Part shown: in pieces, positions 24,901 through 36,548 of the stretch
How the letters are laid out: every line of letters begins with the position of its first letter
How positions within the stretch are numbered: position 1 is the first letter of the stretch
From: Erythroxylum novogranatense
Lineage: Eukaryota > Streptophyta > Magnoliopsida > Malpighiales > Erythroxylaceae
Direction of reading: 5' to 3'
Length of the DNA: 64,000 nt
Assembly: GCA_029891385.1 (NCBI GenBank)
Contig: CM057225.1
Coordinates: 79,013,887-79,077,886, forward strand
Program-made: the position numbers and the translations under genes
The notes under the pieces: generated by a model
Database searches by the model: none
What the model was told of the DNA's origin: nothing
The model's input: the letters and a program-made list of their open reading frames with translations, nothing else

Positions 24901-27900
24901 TTTTCAATCCCAATTATTCCACAATTCTCCATAATTCAAAAACAAACCTAATTATTCACAATTTCACAATTCATAACCGTATCACAATTAAATGCCGGAA
25001 AAAAAGTTATGAATGCACGTACCTATCAGTGCATGTGCCAAATGACTCAATCCTCTACAATTAGAGGTCAAATGAATGTTCAGTCGATATTATGCGGTAA
25101 AATCCTATCCCGTCCTAATTTACCAATATAACCTTCCCATCGGTGACAGGATGTTACAGCGACCTCGCCCTCGCCTCGCCCAAACGCGGGCGTTCTGCCC
25201 ACACACGACGCCGTTTTGTTCTTTTGGTTTTCTTGACTTTACTTTCCCAAATCTGACCTTTGTCTACTATTTTGCTTATATCTTTTCCGTCCGACATCCG
25301 ATTGAGTTGATTCTTGAAGTGTTGGATTCCTAAGACAGTGAATTTCATTTTTATGAAAAATTTGTGAACTTTTGAGATTTAATTAAGGGTGATTAATTTA
25401 ATCAAAGTGAGTTGACTCATTTTCTGAATATGGTTCAGTACTTTGGAAAATTCAGGATCTGTGGTGATTCGATTGAAGTGATTCTTGAGGCGAAATAAAA
25501 TTAAGACATGGGGCTAAAAATAATATGAAGAAATGAAATGTCAATTTTGCCCCTAAGACCTTCAAATTATGAATGGAAGTTCAGATTAGAGTACAATTTT
25601 TGGATTAGGAATATCTGAGAGTATTTTGAGTATAACTTTTGATCTGGGAATCAAAATGAGGTGATTCTTATTTTGAATTAAACTAGAGACATAGAGCTAT
25701 AATTGTTATGAAGAAATCGAATGCCAATTTTGGGATTAAGAATGTAAATTTCTGGATGAAAATAACGTGCTGGAAAATGTGTTAGAACATGAACATATCC
25801 GAAATATTTTGAGCATAACTTTTGATGTAGTGCTCCGAATTGGATGATTTTTGTGACATTATGAAATTAAGACTTATAGGAACATTTCTCTATAAGGAAG
25901 TTTTGACTAATTCCTTCAAATTGATGGTGCGAATCATATCCGCAAGTAAGTATGACTTAAAGTATATGTTAGGGGCATTTTGGTCTTTCATCTATCATGT
26001 AATGACATGGCCTCTTAACACATAAGGAGTTGTCGTTTTATAAGAGTGGAAGTCGACTTTAAGAGGAAAGGAGAAGAAAATAAGAAGGGATAAGAGAGTA
26101 GAAGCTTCGTCCATGGAGAAAGATGAGAGAGAAAGCTAAGTTTTGATTTTTCTACTTGTTTCTTAGGGATTTTTGAGATGGTTCAAGAGAGAAAAAGGTG
26201 GAGGAGCACAAGAGCTTCCTTCCAAGCTAAGAAAAGTCGAATTTTAGTGAAAAATGAGGTAAGGTCGAAAATTTAATGTGTGATTTTTGATGAGTTCTTG
26301 GTTTAGAAATATGGAAAATGATATGGGTTTGTGATATATGAAGTCAATTTTGATGTATATGCCTTAGGTTATGTTTAATTTTGGATGAAAATTAATTAAG
26401 GTTTATGTTAAATTTTGTGTTTGGGGTTTTTAGAAATTATTGGTGTAGAATTATAGATAATAGTATGGGTTTGTGAATTATGATATCAATTTTGAAGATT
26501 ATGAGATTTATGATATTGAATTTGTGTAAATTAGTTTAGACCAATTTTGGAAATTGGGGTTTTTGAAAATTGGAGATTTAGATAGCTTGAATATGTGAGG
26601 AATTAATGTTTGTTAAGCTCAATTTGAGAAATTAAGTTAAATATGATATTGAATTTGAGTGAATCAGTTTAGGTCAAATTTGGAATTTGGGGATTTTAGA
26701 AATTGGTGATTTAAATATATTGGAATTAGTATGATTGATGAATTATGACATCAATTTTAAGAATTATGATTTTTATGATGTTGAATTTGGATGATTATGG
26801 CTTAGGTCAATTTTAATTGCAAGAAGGAAAGAAGAATTGATCAAATTGGAGCTTGGAACAAGTTTCTGGTATCGATTCGAGGTAGGTAGTATGTTTATTT
26901 ATTGAATTTTAAGCTAAGCATGAATATTTGAAAAATTCAAGAAGCAAAATTTTTTATAAATTATTGTTTATGAAAATGTTTGAAAAATTAGTTTTCGAAA
27001 TAAATTTTTTGCAAATGCAGTTCGAGTTCTATGAATGATTTTAAAAATGTGAAATTGAATAAGTTTGATTTTATGATTGAAAGAAATATTTGCATACATT
27101 GTGATGATTTTGATTTATATGTGAATTGATTGATGAATTAATGATTTGAATTTTGGTTATGATGTGACGAGTGAATTTTACATGTTTTAAGGTGATATGT
27201 GATTGTGATATGAGAAATTTGAAAAGTAAGATTTTCGAAAAGTGCCTTCGGGCAATCCGAATGTTTGATTTTTTGAATATGTGTTATGTGGGTTTGGTCA
27301 GGTCCCATATGTGGGACGAGTGCGCACTTGTCCGTTTGATAGCCTTCTCTCGGCTACCCGCTAGTGACATGGAGCTCCGATTTCAGACTCCCTTCACGGC
27401 TACACTGGACCGCTATACGGGAAAGTGTAGTACATTCTTCTCACTACTACAGGGACCGCTATCTTGAGAATATGCGATACGTTACATTTTGGGTGAACTG
27501 ACCATTTGATGTGTTATGTGCTTTTGTTTCATTTCTATGTGTGATTGCATTCATGTTTTTAAATTTGATTTTGAAATAAGAAAGAATTGAGAATTTTGAG
27601 AAATGAGAAGATAAGATTTGCAAATGTAAGATTTTGGAAATGTTTTATGAATAGTTTGAAAAGTGAAAGATTTGAAAGATAACCTGTGAAAGGTTTTTAC
27701 CGTAAAATGTTTAAAAATGACAAACTTCTTGAAAATGAGTTTTTCGCTTATTGTTCAATTTATAAATATATTATCCACGAGCTTAGAGCTCATTTACCCC
27801 CCTTTCATCCCGTCTCTAGGTTTGACGGGAGATCGGATGAAAGAGTGTGAAGACGTTTGATCCGATTTTGCATCGTCTGTATTTTTGTGTAAATTGGGTT

Positions 27901-28758
27901 TTGGTATTAATTTTGTATATGACTTGAATTGCCATGTGTGTTATGATTTGCATATGATTGTAATTAGTATAATGAGATTGTTTATGGAATTAAGATATGA
28001 TTATTGATTTGACTATGGCTATGATGAATTATAAAATTGTCTGTAATTCTGAATATTGTGGATTTGAGATGGATGATTTCGATATGTAAAGTACTAGATA
28101 TAGGATTGCGTTTGTTATGTTGGATTCTGGATGGGGAGTCCGATGATACTGGATATTTGTGAGAATATAGAATTGTATTTTTGAACACATTGCAGGTTTG
28201 GGTTTATGAACATGCAGTCGTTACGCTGCCCAATTTTTCGATAGGAAAATTGATTTTATGGCAATAAAAGAAAATAAGAACGGATTAAAAGATGAGATTT
28301 TTGGATATGTATGACTGTATGAGTTTTGCGATTTATGCAATTGAGTAAAATGAATAAGAAAAGGAAAAGAAAGAAAAAAAATTTATACCGAATTTTGGGA
28401 CAGTTTGAGTATAAAGTCTCCAACGCATTCGTTTGTTAAAATGTATGTTATCGGATATCGGATCCGTTTGCGCTTGTCTCTATATTTGATTTGCTTTTGA
28501 TTCGTTACACTAGTCGTATCCGATTCGCTTATTTAATTCGTTTCGCCATTTTTGTTTCCGCTTTTGTCTCCGCTTTGTTTATGTTTCGTTTGATTTTCGA
28601 TCCAATTTTCGTTCCGCCGTCAATCTATATTCATTTCGCTTCGCTATATGTGCTTTCACTTCGAGCCGATTCGCTTTTGACTTCGATAAGTCTTTGTTTT
28701 GCTTCCGATTCATTCCGCTTTTTCGGTTGGAATCCGGTTCCCGGATCGGGTCCCAACA
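21910..28758 (+). repeat. 5' LTR of element D, with a solo LTR inside
   Basis: Own sequence is 21910-22692 and 25159-28758. It aligns along its length with 29431-35607, with few differences. One is an extra stretch of roughly 40-50 bases around 27395-27455 lying near repeated GGACCGCTAT words. Short open frames such as 27171-27467 and 28491-28784 recur in both LTRs but resemble no known protein. Confidence 0.9.
22693..25158 (-). mobile_element. Solo LTR of a B-related family, reverse orientation
   Basis: On the minus strand it starts TGTAACATCCTGTCACCG at 25158 and ends GGGATGCTACA at 22693, matching the LTR ends of element B. Internal landmarks also match B: CCATCGATGATGG, GAGTTCGCAAACTCACCC and the GCTCGGAAGTTC region. 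It is clearly more diverged than the two B LTRs are from each other. There is no coding sequence. The flanks GCGAG and GCGAC suggest a five-base duplication with one change. It carries a CGTCGCGACG-rich block at about 23995-24200. Confidence 0.88.
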
Positions 28759-29430
28759 TTTATGGTATCAGAGCCCAGTATTAGGATCTTAACTGGGCAT
28801 ATAAGATTGAAAAAAGTGTGTAAGGATAAAATTGAATTTGTGAGAATGTGCTAAGTGATCATTTGATTTCGATGACAATAAGTATGAATGACTTTAGGAA
28901 TGTGAAATTTATATGAATGAGTTGTCATGAATTATGTGAAAAATAAAAGTGATTATTTGATGAAGATGATAAGAATTTTGAGCAATTTAAGGAAAGAGTT
29001 CATAAAATTTGAGATTTGAAAGTTCATGATGTATTGGATGAATAGATGTTGAATGTTTATGTGTTAGATGAAATGAGAAAGGTTTGAAAGATGGGATTCA
29101 TATTGGAGATCCATTGGTTAATTTGGAATGATTATTGGTCCTTATTGGGCTCCTTAAGCAATGGGACATATGACTTGTGAACTATTTGATGTGAGGAGAT
29201 AGTGATTTTGGACATGATATTAGTATTAGACATAAGAAATGAATAAGTGCAAATAAGTTGAGAATTATGTGTGATGAAGAAAAAGTGATTGATTATGAGT
29301 TTTGGAAATAAATTAGTAAGAAAGTGCTTGATTATCTTTGTTTAGAAAGAAATTATACGTAAGAACGAGTTACTTAGAGTTTAATCAAGTATGAATTTCG
29401 AGGACGAAATTCTTTTAAGAGGGGGAGAAA
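28759..29430 (+). other. Interior of element D: primer site, non-coding body, polypurine tract
   Basis: The primer binding site TGGTATCAGAGC at 28763-28774 is a perfect tRNA-iMet complement, four bases after the LTR. The purine tract AAGAGGGGGAGAAA ends at 29430, directly before the second LTR. Between them no reading frame resembles gag or pol. A and B have the sequence CGAAATTT before their purine tracts, and GACGAAATTC occurs here too (29403-29412), suggesting descent from a gypsy element that lost its genes. Confidence 0.88.
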
Positions 29431-29659
29431 TGTTGGACCCTGATTTTTGAGTAAAAATAAAAAATATTCAAAAGTAGATGAGTTGATTGAAATTAAGTTG
29501 AAAATCAAAAATAAAGAGAGAAAGTGTGAGAAGATGAAAAATTGTGAAAAGTTTGACTTTTTTGGCCTTTGAGAGTTGACTTTGATTTAGTCAAAATTTG
29601 ATAAAATGTCTTTCAGGAAACTTGTAGATTATGTTAAGAGCTTTCTGTAGCCATAAAGT

Positions 29660-31553
29660 TGTAAGTGATAAGTCGACTTGTACCATGTGTAAGTCGACTT
29701 ACACATGTTCGGTACCGATAAGTCGACTTGTTCATTGGATAAGTCGACTTGTTCAAATCGATCTTGTTATATTGTGCCTAAAGGCAATCCCTTTAGCGTT
29801 TTATTCAAAGTCGTGTGCGGACTTTATGAATAAATAAAGAAAAGGCATTATTCATTAATTTGATATTCATAAACATTGTTTATGAATTGATTTGATCTTT
29901 AATCAAATTAATGAAGTCCATGATATATGACATAGCATGAAGGAAATTATGATGTGATCATACTACTGAGATTCCTATCATGTGCAATTATGTCAAGATC
30001 TAAATTCTCCTAGTCATAGGATTAATGAGATGGACATCATTAATCCGGATAGACTAACACATGTCATATTCCTTGATTGGATCGGCGGTGGATCTCGAAG
30101 CGTAAATATGAGATATTTAGAATTGACATGTGGATGCTTACTAGCGGTAGTAAGTTCATTGGATGACTGTCATGAGATCATCACATGGATATCTTATCTA
30201 AGTGTCGGTGATAATCTCATCATAGCAATGGTGCAAGTATCCTTAGACTTAAGGTACTCGAGGATATCTTGAATCGATCTGTCTTTGACTCCATTCCTTG
30301 TTGCCTTCGAGAGGTAACTCATAGGGTGGTACTTGGGTGCAACTTGAGGTATTCAAGATAATTGAGTAGCCAATAAAGGATTCACCACTTGGATTAGCGA
30401 AGAGATACCCATAGCCTCTTGTCGGGATCATTACTAAGGTGGCCAGCATGTATGTCATGAAGAGTGTCTTCATTGACATATAAAGTAATGAGTCCCGTGA
30501 TGAGAACTGATATCACTGGACTAGACTCGGTCTAGTGAGAGTTGACACTGACCATACTCATAACCAAGTGGGGTATAGGATGGTGAAAGGACGAATTGCA
30601 CGGTAATTATCTATGGAAGGGTTTGTGATCGGTTCGTGATGAATACATCAAACCGATTACTTTCCGGTCAATTGGGGTCATGATGTGTTGCTAGATACCG
30701 CTCATGACTTGCTCAGATTAATTGTTAATCTAAGTGGCCAACATAATCGGGAACCTAAAGGGTCACTGCATAAGAGTGTTTGGAGAATCAGAAAATAGTA
30801 ATTGGACAAAGTTCCAATTATGGAAGCATTAGGATTAAATGGATCCCAATGGGATTGGGATATGTCGATGAGATCGCGACATCAATATTACTAAGAAAGG
30901 TTTAGGATTTGTTTGACCTTACGAGCCCGATAGGCCGTAGGACCGACCCAGTGTGTTGGACTACTTGACAATATATATACATATATATATATGATTAATT
31001 AATTAAATAATTAATTAATATATATATATATATATATCTTGTCACGTGGATGGGAGGAGAGGAAGCATGGAAGCTTCCTTTAAGATGCCTAGTCATCACT
31101 TTTCATGATAACTAAAGACAAAAATTGAAAGCATAAAGATGATGGTGGTAGCTTATGGTATAAGCTAGAAGAAAAGAGTTTTCTTTGGTCTTTGGTGAAG
31201 AGCATGATCGTGGATTGCGAAGAGAAAGGTTTTGAGAAAACCTATTTCTTCATCTTCTCCATTGATTCTTCATCTTCTCCTCCAAGGATTTCATCCTCCT
31301 TCAACGTTTCCTTGACTCTCCAGAGAGGTAGGCTCTAGCAGGCTTTATTCTGTTCTAGCTATTCCCGGTCAAAAGGGTTTGACTCGGTTAGGTTTCGATC
31401 TCTGCGTGGATCACCTTTAGAGATAGTCTCTTTTGGCTATTTAGGTTGATGTCTTCATACCGACACTGGATCTGGGTTTCGGGAAAGTCCCGGAACAAAA
31501 ATTTTGTTTTCCGCTGCCGGTACATGTGATGTACCTCCCGGGATTTTCCTACA
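29660..31553 (+). mobile_element. Solo LTR, probably Ty1-copia, inside the 3' LTR of D
   Basis: The ends are TGTAAGTGAT and TTTTCCTACA with a perfect target duplication AAAGT (29655-29659 and 31554-31558). The uninterrupted D sequence at 22137 shows the empty site. No coding region is present. The late part resembles a transcribed leader and ends with TTTTCCGCTGCCGG, a feature of long copia LTRs; orientation and superfamily are inferred from this. Four copies of the palindrome AAGTCGACTT lie at its start, and an AT-repeat at 30969-31038. Confidence 0.75.
30969..31038. repeat. TA microsatellite with TTAATTAA words
   Basis: About 70 bases made of TATATATA runs flanking AATTAATTAA repeats within the solo LTR. 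It may include the LTR's TATA region, but the position cannot be fixed. Confidence 0.8.
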
Positions 31554-34500
31554 AAAGTTTGCAATTTTTCGATATCGGGAGTTAAAGTTATGAACAGTCA
31601 AAGTTCAGGTGTGTTATAAGTTGACTTATATTATGGCTGAAGCTTTGACTGAAAAATTTACCTAGTTGGAGGTTAATTGAGCCTTGAAGTTCTTCATGAA
31701 AGTTGAAGGATTTGATTTGATCTTTATTTTGATATAAAGTATGGAATTTTTTTGATCAAGAAATAATAAGTTATGATTTTTACAAGTTTATGTTATGGTT
31801 TTAGCATGATTATTAGAGGATAGAACTTTTAATTGAAAAATTAACCTCCTTAGAGGTCAATTTGATTTTTATGCCCTACATTGAAGTTGTAGAGATTCCT
31901 TCAAGCTTTCTATAGAGACCAAATTTGTCATATTTGGAGTTCGGGATCAAGAGTTATGAATTTTGAAAATTTGAGATTTTATTTATGCGAAAAAGAAAAG
32001 TTTTGGTCCAGGCGCCTTCGCCCTCGCGAGGGCGAGCAATTCGCCCTGCGAGCGTCTCGCCTTGCGAGCGGCTCACGAGGGCGAGCTCGCCCTCGCCTCG
32101 CCCAAACGCGGGCGTTCTGCCCACGCACGACACCGTTTTGTTCTTTTGGTTTTCTTGACTTTACTTTCCCAAATCCGACCTTTGTCTACTATTTTGCTTA
32201 TATCTTATCCGTCCGACATCCGATTGAGTTGATTCTTGAAGCGTTGGATTCCTAAGACAGTGAATTTCATTTTTATGGAAAATTTGTGAACTTTTGAGAT
32301 TTAATTAAGGGTGATTAATTTAATCAAAATGAGTTGATTCATTTTCTAAATATGGTTCAGTATTTTGCAAAATTCGGCATCTGTGGTGATTCGATTGAAG
32401 TGATTCTTGAGGCGAAATAAAATTAAGACATGGGGCTACAAATAATATGAAGAAATGAAATGTCAATTTTGCCCCTAAGACCTTCAAATTATGAATGGAA
32501 GTTCGGATTAGAGTGCAGTTTTTGGATTAGGAATATCTGAGAGTATTTTCAGCATAACTTTTGATATGGGAATCGAAATGAGGTGATTCTTGTTTTCAAT
32601 TAAACTAGACACATAGAGCTATAATTGTTATGAAGACATCGAATGTCAATTTTGGGATTAAGAATATAAATTTCTGGATGGAAATAACATGCTGAAAAAT
32701 GTGTTAGAACATGAACATATCCGAAATGTTTTGAGCATAACTTTTGATGTAATGCTCTGAATTTGATGATTTTTGTCGAATTATGAAATTAAGACTTAGA
32801 GGAACATTTCTCTAGAAGGAAGTTTTGACTAATTCCTTCAAATTGATAGTGCGAATCATATCCGCAACTAAGTATGACTTAAAGTATAAGTTAGGGGCAT
32901 TTTGGTCTTTCATCTATCATGTAATGACATGGCCTCTTAACACATAAGGAGTTATCGTTTTATAAGAGTGGAAGTCGACTTTAAGAGGAAAGGAGAAGAA
33001 AATAAGAAGGGAGAAGAGAGTAGAAGCTTCGTCCATGGAGAAAGATGAGAGAGAAAGCTAAGTTTCGATTTTTCTACTTGTTTCTTAGGGATTTTTGAGA
33101 TGGTTCAAGAGAGAAAAAGGTGGAGGAGCACAAGAGCTTCCTTTCAAGCTAAGAAAAGTTGAATTTCAGTGAAAAATGAGGTAAGGTCGAAAATTTAATG
33201 TGTGATTTTTGATGAGTTCTTGGTTTAGAAATATGGAAAATGATATGGGTTTGTGATATATGAAGTCAATTTTGATGTATATGCCTTAGGTTATGTTTAA
33301 TTTTGGATGGAAATTAATTAAGGTTTATGTTAAATTTTGTGTTTGGGGTTTTTAGAAATTATTGGTGTAGAATTATATATAATTGTATGGGTTTGTGAAT
33401 TATGATATCAATTTTGAAGATTATGGGATTTATGATATTGAATTTGTGTAAATTAGTTTAGGCCAATTTTGGAAATTGGGGTTTTTTAAAATTGGAGATT
33501 TAGATAGCTTGAATATGTGAGGAATTAATGTTTGCTAAGCTCAATTTGAGAAATTAAGTTAAATATGATATTGAATTTGAGTGAATCAGTTTAGGTCAAA
33601 TTTGGAATTTGGGGATTTTAAAAATTGGTGATTTAAATATCTTGGAATTAGTATGATTGTTGAATTATGACATCAATTTTAAGAATTATGATTTTTATGA
33701 TGTTGAATTTGGATGATTATGGCTTAGGTCAATTTTAATTGCAAGGAAAGAAGAATTGATCAAGTTGGAGCTTGGAACAAGTTTCTGATATCGATTCGAG
33801 GTGGATAGTATGTTTATTTATTGAATTTTAAGCTAAGCATGAATATTTGAAAATTTCAAGAAGCAAAATTTTTTATAAATTATTGTTTATGAAAATGTTT
33901 GAAAAATTAGTTTTCGAAATAAATTTTATGAAAATGCGATTCGAATTCTATGAATTATTTTAAAAATGTGAAATTGAATAAGTTTGATTTTATGATTGAA
34001 AGAAATATTTGCATACATTGTGATGATCTTGATTTATATGTGAATTGATTGATGAATTAATGATTTGAATTTTGGTTATGATGTGACGAGTGAATTTTAC
34101 ATGTTTTAAGGTGATATGTGATTGTGATATGAGAAATTTGAAAAGTAAGATTTTCGAAAAATGTCTTCGGGCAATCCGAATGTTCGATTTTTTGAATATA
34201 TGTCATGTGAGTTTGGTTAGGTCCCATATGTGGGACGAGTACGCACTTGTCCATTTGATAGCCTTCTCCCGGCTGCCCACTAGTGGCATAGAGCTCCGAT
34301 TTCGGACTCCTTTCACAATACCGCAGGGACCGCTATCTTGAGAATGTGCGATCGATCTATTTTGGACCGAACCAGACCATTTGATGTGTTATGTGCTTTT
34401 GTTTTGTTTCTAAGTGTGATTGCATTCATGTTTTTAAATTTGATTTTGAAATAAGAAAGAATTGAGAATTTTGAGAAATGAGAAGATAAGATTTGCAAAT

Positions 34501-35934
34501 GTAAGATTTTGGAAATATTTTATGAATGGCTTGAAAAGTGAAAGATTTGAAAGATAAGCTATGAAAGGTTTCTACCGTGAAATGTTTAAAAATGACAAAC
34601 TTCTTGAAAATGAGTTTTCCGCTTATTGTTCAATTTATAAATATATTATCCACGAGTTTCCGAGCTCACCCCTCCTTTCATCCCCATCTCCAGGTTTCGA
34701 GCAGGAGATCGGATGAAAGAGTGTGAAGACGTTTGATTCGATTTTGCATCGTCAGTATTTTTGTGTGAATTGGGTATTGGTATTAATTATGTATATGGCT
34801 TGAATTACCATGTGTGTTATGATTTGTATATGATTGTAATTAGTGTAATGAGATTGTTTATGGCATTAATATATGATTATTGATTTGACTATGGTTATGA
34901 TGAATTATAAAATTGTCTGTAATTCTGAAGATTGTAGATTTGAGATGGATGATTCCGATATGTAAAGTACTAGATATAGGATTGCGTTTGTTATGTTGGA
35001 TTCCGGACGGGGAGTCTGATGATACTGGATATTTGTGAGAATATAGAAGTGTATTTTTGAACATATTGCAGGTTTGGGTTTATGAAAATGCAACCGTTAT
35101 GCTGCCTAATTTTTTGATAGGAAAATTGATTTTATGGCAATAAAAAAAAATAAGAACGGATTAAAAGATGAGATTTTGGGAAATGTATGTCTGTATGAGT
35201 TTTGCGATTTATGCAATTGAGTAAAATGAATAAGAAAAGGAAAAGAAAGAAAAAAAAATTATACCGAATTTTGGGACAGTTTGAGTCTAAGGTCTCCAAC
35301 GCGTTCGTTTGTTAAAATGTATGTTATCAGATGTCGGATCCGTTTGCGCTTGTCTCTGTATTTGATTTGCTTTTGATTCGTTACACTAGTCATATCCGAT
35401 TCGCTTATTCGATTCGTTTCGCTATTTTTGCTTTTCGTTTGATTTTCGATCCAATTTTCGTTCCGCCGTCAATCTGTATTCATTTCGCTTCGCTATATGT
35501 GATTTCACTTCAAGCCGATTCGCTTTTGACTTCGATAAGTCTTTGTTTTGCTTTCGATTCATTCCGCTTTTTCGGTTGGGATCCGATTCCCGGATCGGGT
35601 CCCAACATCTCCCTAGCTTCCACGACAATGCTCCTCTTCTTCTCTAATTTTTGTCTTCTTCTATCTTCCTTCTATGCCCATAATGCCCTTCACTTAAAGC
35701 CTTTGTCCAACTATGCCCTTGGTTGGCTTTTAATGACCCAACTAGCTTAGTTCAATTCTAACTTCAACTAACTCTTCTTTCTAACTCCAATTCCATATTT
35801 CTAATTCTTCCCCAACAAACTCTAGTTAGGGACCAATTCTAAAATAATAATAAAAAATTAAACAAGCATACATAAATCATTAAACAATTAATAAGAAAAC
35901 AAAATTGAAAATAGAATCGGGATCCAACAATATT

Positions 35935-36548
35935 GGGATGAAGAGGGCTTGAGAATGGTTGAAGGCCCAGAATTAATACAAGATATAGTGGATAAAGTGA
36001 AGTTGATCCGAAGTCAAATTAAGTGGTTCAAGATAGATAGAAAAGTTATGTAGATCAACATCAACGGGATATGGAATACAGTGTGGAAGACAAAGTGTTT
36101 CTAAAAGTGTCACCTTAGAGAGGAGTTCTGAAATTCGATAAAAAGGGCAAGTTGAGCCTTAGGTACATTGGTCCTTATAAGATCATTGAAAGGATTGGAA
36201 TTTTGGCTTATAAGTTGGCTTTACCGAATGAGATGTCTCAATTGCATAATGTGTTTCATGTGAGTATGTTTTGAAGATACCGATCGGATTTGACACATGT
36301 GGTATCGGCTCAGGAGATTGAGGTTGCTAGTAACTTAAGTTATATTGAGGAGCCGATCAAGATTGTGGGATCGCAGATCAAGCAGTTGAGAAATAAACTC
36401 ATTCCATTGGTAAAAGCCCTTTGGAGGAACCACTCAACTGAAGAAGCAACATGGAAGACAGAGGAGCATATGAGGAGACAATATCCCCACTTGTTCAAGC
36501 AAACAGTTAAGAATTTCAAGGACGAAATTTCTTTAAGGAGGGGAGAGT
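35935..36548 (+). pseudogene. Integrase C-terminus, chromodomain and polypurine tract of element A
   Basis: After LTR C the frame resumes as WDEEGLRMVEGPELIQD and shifts near 36030. From 36240 it reads VFHVSMF, then a TGA, then RYRSDLTHVVSAQEIEVAS. The chromodomain ends EEATWKTEEHMRRQYPHLF at about 36495. AAGGAGGGGAGAGT at 36535-36548 is the polypurine tract, directly before the 3' LTR. The segment completes pol of A. Confidence 0.87.

Larger units (their letters stand above)
21910..35607 (+). mobile_element. Element D: non-autonomous LTR element with giant LTRs and a tiny interior
   Basis: LTRs are at 21910-28758 and 29431-35607, starting TGTTGGACC and ending GGGTCCCAACA, with a 672-base interior. 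Each LTR has gained a solo LTR; without these the LTRs are about 4.38 and 4.28 kb. The interior has a perfect primer site and a polypurine tract but no open frame of note. The flanks TCTGC (21905-21909) and TCTCC (35608-35612) fit a target duplication with one change. It was presumably mobilised by another element's enzymes. In LTR size it is a LARD; in interior size it is closer to a TRIM. Confidence 0.9.
29431..35607 (+). repeat. 3' LTR of element D, with a solo LTR inside
   Basis: Own sequence is 29431-29659 and 31554-35607 (one copy of AAAGT is the duplication of the inner insertion). It matches the 5' LTR in order and sequence. Confidence 0.9.
19406..35929 (-). mobile_element. Element C: solo LTR in reverse orientation, split by element D
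   Basis: The ends are TGTTGGGCCCC at 19406 and GGGATCCAACA at 35929, flanked by ATATT at 19401-19405 and 35930-35934. Its own sequence is 19406-21909 plus 35608-35929, about 2.8 kb, with no coding region and no primer site, so it is a solo LTR. On the minus strand it starts TGTTGGATCCCG, like the D family. It shares with D the segment AGCCTTCTCCCGGCTGCCC (minus strand near 21075-21095 here, plus strand at 34260-34279 in D). It is therefore a distant relative of D. It carries a palindrome-rich block at 20013-20127. The open frame at 20138-20506 is not supported as a gene. Confidence 0.85.

Noticed and set aside
27171..28784. Short frames repeated at 34090-34341 and 35331-35750, considered as conserved genes of element D
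   Set aside because: They recur only because the two LTRs are copies. Lengths and ends change between copies, so there is no sign of selection on protein.
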